Positions 5,331 through 9,269 of a stretch of 9,269 nucleotides of DNA are shown here, in pieces. Source of the DNA: Gemmatimonadota bacterium (GTDB taxonomy: Bacteria; Gemmatimonadota; Gemmatimonadetes; Gemmatimonadales; GWC2-71-9); assembly GCA_004357415.1 (NCBI GenBank), contig SMVY01000129.1, positions 1 to 9,269 of the forward strand. Direction: 5' to 3'. A program made the translations under genes and the position numbers. The notes under the pieces are model-generated. The model was not told the origin of the DNA. It saw nothing but the letters and a program-made list of their open reading frames with translations, and made no database searches. How positions within the stretch are numbered: the stretch's first letter is position 1; each line of letters begins with the position of its first letter.

Positions 5331-6272
5331 ATGTCATTGCTGAGCCTTCAGGGTGTTTCCAAACGCTTTGGTCCCGTCACCGCGGTGGACCGCGTCTCGT
5401 TCACCGTCGATCGCGGTGAGGTGATAGGATTTCTCGGTCCCAACGGTGCCGGCAAGTCCACCACCATGCGCATGATCAACCAGTACCTGGAACCGGACGA
5501 AGGTGAGGTCCAATTCGACGGCCAGCCGATATCTACGGTATCGATGGAGGCGAAGCGCCGGATCGGATATCTCCCTGAGAACAACCCGTTGTACCTCGAC
5601 ATGCTGGTCTCGGAGTACCTCGGGTTCATCGCCGATCTTCGTCAGATCTTCGGGGCGGAGCGCTCTCGGGCCATCGATCGCACCGTCACCACCACTGCCT
5701 TGGAGTCGGTCTACTACCGCCCGATCGGCGAATTGTCCAAGGGCTATCGCCAGCGGGTCGGTCTGGCGCAGGCCATACTGTCCCAGCCCGATCTGCTCAT
5801 CCTGGACGAGCCCACCGAAGGGCTCGACCCCAATCAACGTCTGGAGATCCGCCATCTGATCGAGAGTTTGGGCCGGGACCGGACGGTCATGCTGTCCACC
5901 CACGTGTTGTCCGAGGTCCAGGACACCTGCACCAGGCTGCTGATCATCAACGAGGGTGTCATCGTGGCGGACGGCGCCGTCGACGACTTGGTGGCCCGGG
6001 CCAGTGGATCGGTCGAGGTCCGGGTGGAGGCGAGTGGTGCCGGGGTGGCGGCGGAGCTCGAAGCCCTGGAAGGGGTGCAGCGCGTCACGGAAACGCATGA
6101 GCACGGTGACGGGCGCGTGGTGGTGACCGTGGTCGCCGATCAGGCGCACGACATCCGGCCCGATATCTTTGGTCTGGCCAAGGCCAAGGGCTGGACCCTC
6201 TATGAATTGCATCAGCGGACCCGAAGCCTGGAACATCTGTTCCGGGAGTTGACTGTGTCGGAGCCTTCATGA
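5331..6272 (+). CDS. gldA: GldA-type ABC transporter ATP-binding protein
   Basis: 313 aa, the usual size for GldA and related ABC-2 ATPases. Motifs in order: Walker A GPNGAGKST (36-44), GYLPENNPLYLD (79-90, the GldA-like form of the Q-loop region), signature LSKGYRQRVGLAQA (135-148), Walker B with D-loop LLILDEPTEGLD (155-166), and the H-loop histidine H191 in STHVLSEV. A C-terminal region of about 100 residues ends in RTRSLEHLFRELT, typical of this group. The ATG at 5331 places the conserved LSLQGVSKRFG at the N-terminus; no clear Shine-Dalgarno precedes it, and in-frame ATGs upstream (for example 5292) would add sequence unlike the family. The stop overlaps the next ATG by 4 nt. It energises the permease encoded downstream at the cytoplasmic membrane face. 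Cargo is unknown, and the name does not imply that the cell glides. Confidence 0.93.
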   Translation: MSLLSLQGVSKRFGPVTAVDRVSFTVDRGEVIGFLGPNGAGKSTTMRMINQYLEPDEGEVQFDGQPISTVSMEAKRRIGYLPENNPLYLDMLVSEYLGFIADLRQIFGAERSRAIDRTVTTTALESVYYRPIGELSKGYRQRVGLAQAILSQPDLLILDEPTEGLDPNQRLEIRHLIESLGRDRTVMLSTHVLSEVQDTCTRLLIINEGVIVADGAVDDLVARASGSVEVRVEASGAGVAAELEALEGVQRVTETHEHGDGRVVVTVVADQAHDIRPDIFGLAKAKGWTLYELHQRTRSLEHLFRELTVSEPS

Positions 6273-8524
6273 AAGCCATGTGGATCATAGCGCGCCGCGA
6301 ATTGCGGTCGATGTTCGATCACCCAACGGGGTACATCCTGCTGGTCGTGTTCGTGGCGCTGAACGATTTCCTGTTCTTCCGATCGGCCTTCCTCTTCGGG
6401 GTCGCCACGTTGCGACCGATGCTCGAGTTCCTCCCCTGGTTGATGCTGCTGTTCGTGCCGGCGGTGACCATGGGAGCGTTGGCCGAGGATATCCGCGCCG
6501 GGACGATCGAGGTGGTGCTGGCCCAGCCGGTCACGGAACTCGAACTCCTGGTGGGCAAGTACCTGGGCCTGGTGTCGTTCATCTGGCTCGGCCTGGCGCT
6601 CACCCTCCCCATTCCCCTGGGGTTGAGCCTGGGAGCCGACATTCCGGTGGGCGTCGTGGTGGCACAGTATGCCGGCGCCGCACTTCTGGCGGCGGGCTTC
6701 GCGGCCATCGGGATGTGGGCCTCCAGTTTGGGACGAAACCAGGTGACGGCGTTTATCGTGGGCGTGGCCGTCATGTTCGTATTCTTGTTGATCGGGCTCC
6801 CACAGGTACTCATGGGAGCGCCGCCGGCGATCGGTGCCGTGCTGGCACGCCTGGCCATCGTGGCGCACTTCGCCAGCATTGCCCGCGGGGTGATCGATCT
6901 CCGGGATCTGGTCTACTTCTTCTCCCTTACCGCCATCTTCCTGGTACTTGCCTACGGCGCCCTAATGGGCCGCAAGCTGGCCCCCCGGGGCAGGGCGCTC
7001 GCGCGACTGCGACTGGGCACCGCCATGCTGGTGGTGACGCTGGTCGTGGTGAACCTGTTCGGACGGCGCATCGGCGGGCGCCTAGATCTCACACCGGGCA
7101 AGGCCTACACGCTCTCGCCGGCCACCAAGGCCATCCTGGCGAATCTGCCCGATCTGGTGACGATCCGGTTTTTCGTGTCGAGCGACAACGCCTTGCCGCC
7201 GGAAGTGGCGTTGGCCAAGCAACCCGTCAACGATCTGCTGGCTGACTTCCGTTCGGCCGGTGGCGGCAATCTGCGCCTGGTGGTGCTCGATCCGGCCAAG
7301 GATCCCGCGATCGCCGAGGAGGCCAAGTCGCTGGGTGTGTTGGAGGTGCAGTTCACCGTTTCCCGGAAGTCCGAGTTCGAGGTGAAGAAGGGATACTTCG
7401 GGTTGACGGTGCAGTTTGCCGACCAGCACGAGACCATTCCGGCCATTCAGGGTACCGACGATCTCGAGTATCGCCTGGCGTCGTTCATTCGAGGACTCAC
7501 TCGGGAGGGCCGATCAACGGTGGGTCTCTACCTCGAGCCGCCACCGCTGGGCCAGCAACAGGCGGCCACCTACGCCGGTCTCGAGGCCGCCTTGAGCGAG
7601 AATTTCGACGTGCGACGAGTATCCTTGGAAACCGATTCCCTCGATCCGGGTGACCTGGCCGTCCTGGTGCTCGCCGGAACGCCCTACGCCATGGCCGACT
7701 CGGTGGCCGACAAGCTCGCTCGGTTCTTCGATGGCGGAGGTGGGGCGCTCGTCATGGCGAGAGGCATGGAAATACAGGCGGTCCGCGACCAGATGATTGC
7801 CACGGAGCGATCCGTGGGGTGGAATCGGATGCTCCAGCCGTTCGGCGTGCAAATCCGGAACAACATGGTGTTCGACTTGGCATCCAATCACCCAGCCACC
7901 ATGCGGGGATCGTTCGGCAACGTGCTGATGAGCTATCCCTTCTGGCTGCGTTCCCTGTCGACTCACGCGAGCAACGTCAACCGGGACATCGCCAGTGTTT
8001 TTCTGCCGTGGACCAGTAGTATCGATACCACCGGGGCCGAGCCGGGATCGATCACTCCATTGCTGGTGACTAGCCTGAACGCGGGGGCCGAGGAGCGGAC
8101 CGCCTTCATCGATCCGCAACGGACCGAGTACCCTGGGGCTGGCACCGGGTCGCTGCTGACGGCCGTGCAGGTCAACCCGGGCGCCTCCACTGCCGATTCC
8201 GTCCAATCGGGGCGGCTGATCGTCGTCGGCAACTCCGACTTCGCCAGCGACCAGTGGATCGGCTCGGCGCGGCAGAATGTGACGTTCGTGCTCAACGCCG
8301 TCGACTGGCTGGCACAGGAAGAGGGTTTGATCGCCATTCGCGCCAAGGACCGATCGCCGCCGGCGCTGGTGTTCGAAGGGGAGCGTACAGCCGATCTGGT
8401 CCAGTACGGCAACCTGATCGGTGTGCCACTCCTGCTGATCCTGTTTGGCGCCTTCCGGCTGTGGCGCCGGAAGCGACTCACTCGGCGGTCGTACGCGGCC
8501 GCGACCCAGCCGGAGGCAGCATGA
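6269..8524 (+). CDS. GldF-GldG fusion: ABC-2 permease joined to extracytoplasmic GldG-like domain
   Basis: 751 aa. Residues 1-240 are a GldF/ABC-2-type permease with about six membrane segments (near 20-38, 53-70, 97-120, 130-150, 158-180 and 215-233) and the family element LAEDIRAGTIEVVLAQPV (71-88). A basic linker (235-248) leads to a membrane segment at 249-264, followed by a long extracytoplasmic GldG-like region starting at GGRLDLTPGKAYTLSPATKAIL. That region holds ADFRSAGGGNLRLVVLDP (325-342), GNSDFASD (654-661) and NAVDWLAQ (676-683), then a final membrane helix (715-731) and a basic tail. In Flavobacterium GldF and GldG are separate proteins; here they are one chain. GGAG (6260-6263) lies 5 nt before the ATG, which overlaps the gldA stop. 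The cargo of such transporters is not established. Confidence 0.9.
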   Translation: MKAMWIIARRELRSMFDHPTGYILLVVFVALNDFLFFRSAFLFGVATLRPMLEFLPWLMLLFVPAVTMGALAEDIRAGTIEVVLAQPVTELELLVGKYLGLVSFIWLGLALTLPIPLGLSLGADIPVGVVVAQYAGAALLAAGFAAIGMWASSLGRNQVTAFIVGVAVMFVFLLIGLPQVLMGAPPAIGAVLARLAIVAHFASIARGVIDLRDLVYFFSLTAIFLVLAYGALMGRKLAPRGRALARLRLGTAMLVVTLVVVNLFGRRIGGRLDLTPGKAYTLSPATKAILANLPDLVTIRFFVSSDNALPPEVALAKQPVNDLLADFRSAGGGNLRLVVLDPAKDPAIAEEAKSLGVLEVQFTVSRKSEFEVKKGYFGLTVQFADQHETIPAIQGTDDLEYRLASFIRGLTREGRSTVGLYLEPPPLGQQQAATYAGLEAALSENFDVRRVSLETDSLDPGDLAVLVLAGTPYAMADSVADKLARFFDGGGGALVMARGMEIQAVRDQMIATERSVGWNRMLQPFGVQIRNNMVFDLASNHPATMRGSFGNVLMSYPFWLRSLSTHASNVNRDIASVFLPWTSSIDTTGAEPGSITPLLVTSLNAGAEERTAFIDPQRTEYPGAGTGSLLTAVQVNPGASTADSVQSGRLIVVGNSDFASDQWIGSARQNVTFVLNAVDWLAQEEGLIAIRAKDRSPPALVFEGERTADLVQYGNLIGVPLLLILFGAFRLWRRKRLTRRSYAAATQPEAA

Positions 8525-9269
8525 GCCCGCGGCAATTGAAATGGGCGGCAGCGGCGATGGTGGTGGCCCTGATCCTGTGGGTCGTGTCGGAGCGGACTGC
8601 GGAGCAACCGGACGACCGAGAAACCCGCCGGGTGCTGCCGGAGCAGGTCGAGGGGGTCGATCGGATCGTCTTCGCCTCGCTCGAAGACACGGTGGAGCTC
8701 AGGAGAACCGGCGCCGGGTGGATGGTCAACGGCTTAGAGATCGACGACACGCGATTGGCCACGCTGTTTACGGCCCTCCAGGACTCAGCCGGCAGCGAGA
8801 TCGTGGCGACGAGCGCCGCGGTCCATGGGCGCATGGGTGTCGACGGCTCAGGCACGACGTTCACGCTGTTCCACGGTGAGGACATGGTCGCCACGGTGCT
8901 GTTCGGCAAGCGCGGCGCCGACGAGTCATCCATATACGCCAGGAACGAAGGCGATGACCTGGTGTACCGCTACGACGGCCCGCTCACCCAACTGGTAGGC
9001 CTCCGGGTGAACGACTGGCGGAATAAGGTTCTGGTGGACGTTCCGGTGGAATCGATCGCTCGAGTCGAGGTCGATCGCGCGGGGATCCGCTATGCGCTCA
9101 CCCGCCAAGATGGCGGCTGGGTACTTTCTTCCGGAGCCACCGTCGACCCGGCGAAAGTGGCCATGATGCTCTCGCGGTTCCAGCCCCTGCGGGCGAGGCG
9201 CATTGCCGACGGCGAGCATCGGGATGCCGCCGACTTCCGAATCCCTGACCGCCGGATCACGCTGTTCGA
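8521..9269 (+). CDS. DUF4340 domain protein (partial, C-terminus off right edge)
   Basis: 249 complete codons are visible and the frame continues off the window. The ATG overlaps the fusion gene's stop by 4 nt and follows GGAGG (8512-8516). The N-terminus is a single membrane anchor (LKWAAAAMVVALILWVV, residues 6-22) with few basic residues before it, so the bulk is predicted outside the cytoplasmic membrane. Two tandem DUF4340-like units follow, each with a tryptophan-marked strand and a helix: GAGWMVNGLEIDDTRLATLF (65-84) and DGGWVLSSGATVDPAKVAMM (197-216). Between them is DGPLTQLVGLRVNDWRNK (152-169). DUF4340 proteins commonly accompany GldFG-like ABC genes and are thought to be extracytoplasmic partners of the complex, but no biochemical function is known to me. 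Confidence 0.85.
   Translation, partial: MSPRQLKWAAAAMVVALILWVVSERTAEQPDDRETRRVLPEQVEGVDRIVFASLEDTVELRRTGAGWMVNGLEIDDTRLATLFTALQDSAGSEIVATSAAVHGRMGVDGSGTTFTLFHGEDMVATVLFGKRGADESSIYARNEGDDLVYRYDGPLTQLVGLRVNDWRNKVLVDVPVESIARVEVDRAGIRYALTRQDGGWVLSSGATVDPAKVAMMLSRFQPLRARRIADGEHRDAADFRIPDRRITLF

Noticed and set aside
5334..6236. Minus-strand open frame of 300 codons opposite gldA
   Set aside because: Shadow of an ATPase with intact Walker A, signature and Walker B motifs; its composition is unlike a real protein.
1..9269. Mobile elements, tRNA, rRNA, CRISPR or toxin-antitoxin genes
   Set aside because: No transposase or integrase motifs, no terminal inverted repeats around a gene, no tRNA or rRNA sequence and no repeat arrays were seen on either strand.

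Overview
The window is GC-rich, densely packed bacterial DNA. A KDO-8-phosphate synthase homologue points to a Gram-negative, outer-membrane-bearing organism. The GC content and the fused GldF-GldG transporter next to a DUF4340 protein would fit an environmental lineage such as Gemmatimonadota or a neighbouring phylum, but this placement is inference and nothing in the window fixes it.

Left block, minus strand (1-1818): a divergent kdsA-like gene overlaps by 20 nt a downstream gene that runs off the left edge. The downstream product joins a TalC/fructose-6-phosphate-aldolase-type (beta/alpha)8 Schiff-base domain to KdsD-like CBS domains. In ordinary KdsD (arabinose-5-phosphate isomerase) those CBS domains follow a SIS sugar-isomerase domain, so the catalytic domain looks swapped. 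The aldolase domain keeps the catalytic lysine but has several changed active-site residues. The KdsA homologue has Met in place of the conserved Arg that in the family binds the arabinose-5-P phosphate from the neighbouring subunit. Together they suggest a variant 3-deoxy-ulosonic acid route, the most interesting item here.

Middle, minus strand (2023-3087): a full-length Ada-type protein (DNA methyltransferase and transcriptional regulator) whose four zinc cysteines fall at the same positions as in E. coli Ada. A 389-bp divergent intergenic region separates it from the plus-strand genes. That region holds a good minus-strand sigma70-like promoter candidate and a 12-bp direct repeat.

Middle right, plus strand (3477-5187): a compact three-gene set of a YiiD-C-like hot-dog thioesterase, a zinc-dependent alcohol dehydrogenase and a 70-aa protein of unknown function that overlaps the dehydrogenase by 4 nt.

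Right block, plus strand (5233-9269): a promoter candidate with an inverted repeat across its -10 element, then a tightly coupled operon of a GldA-type ABC ATPase, a GldF-GldG fusion (ABC-2 permease plus extracytoplasmic domain) and a DUF4340 protein cut by the right edge. All junctions are 4-nt ATGA overlaps, as expected for subunits of one envelope-located ABC machine.
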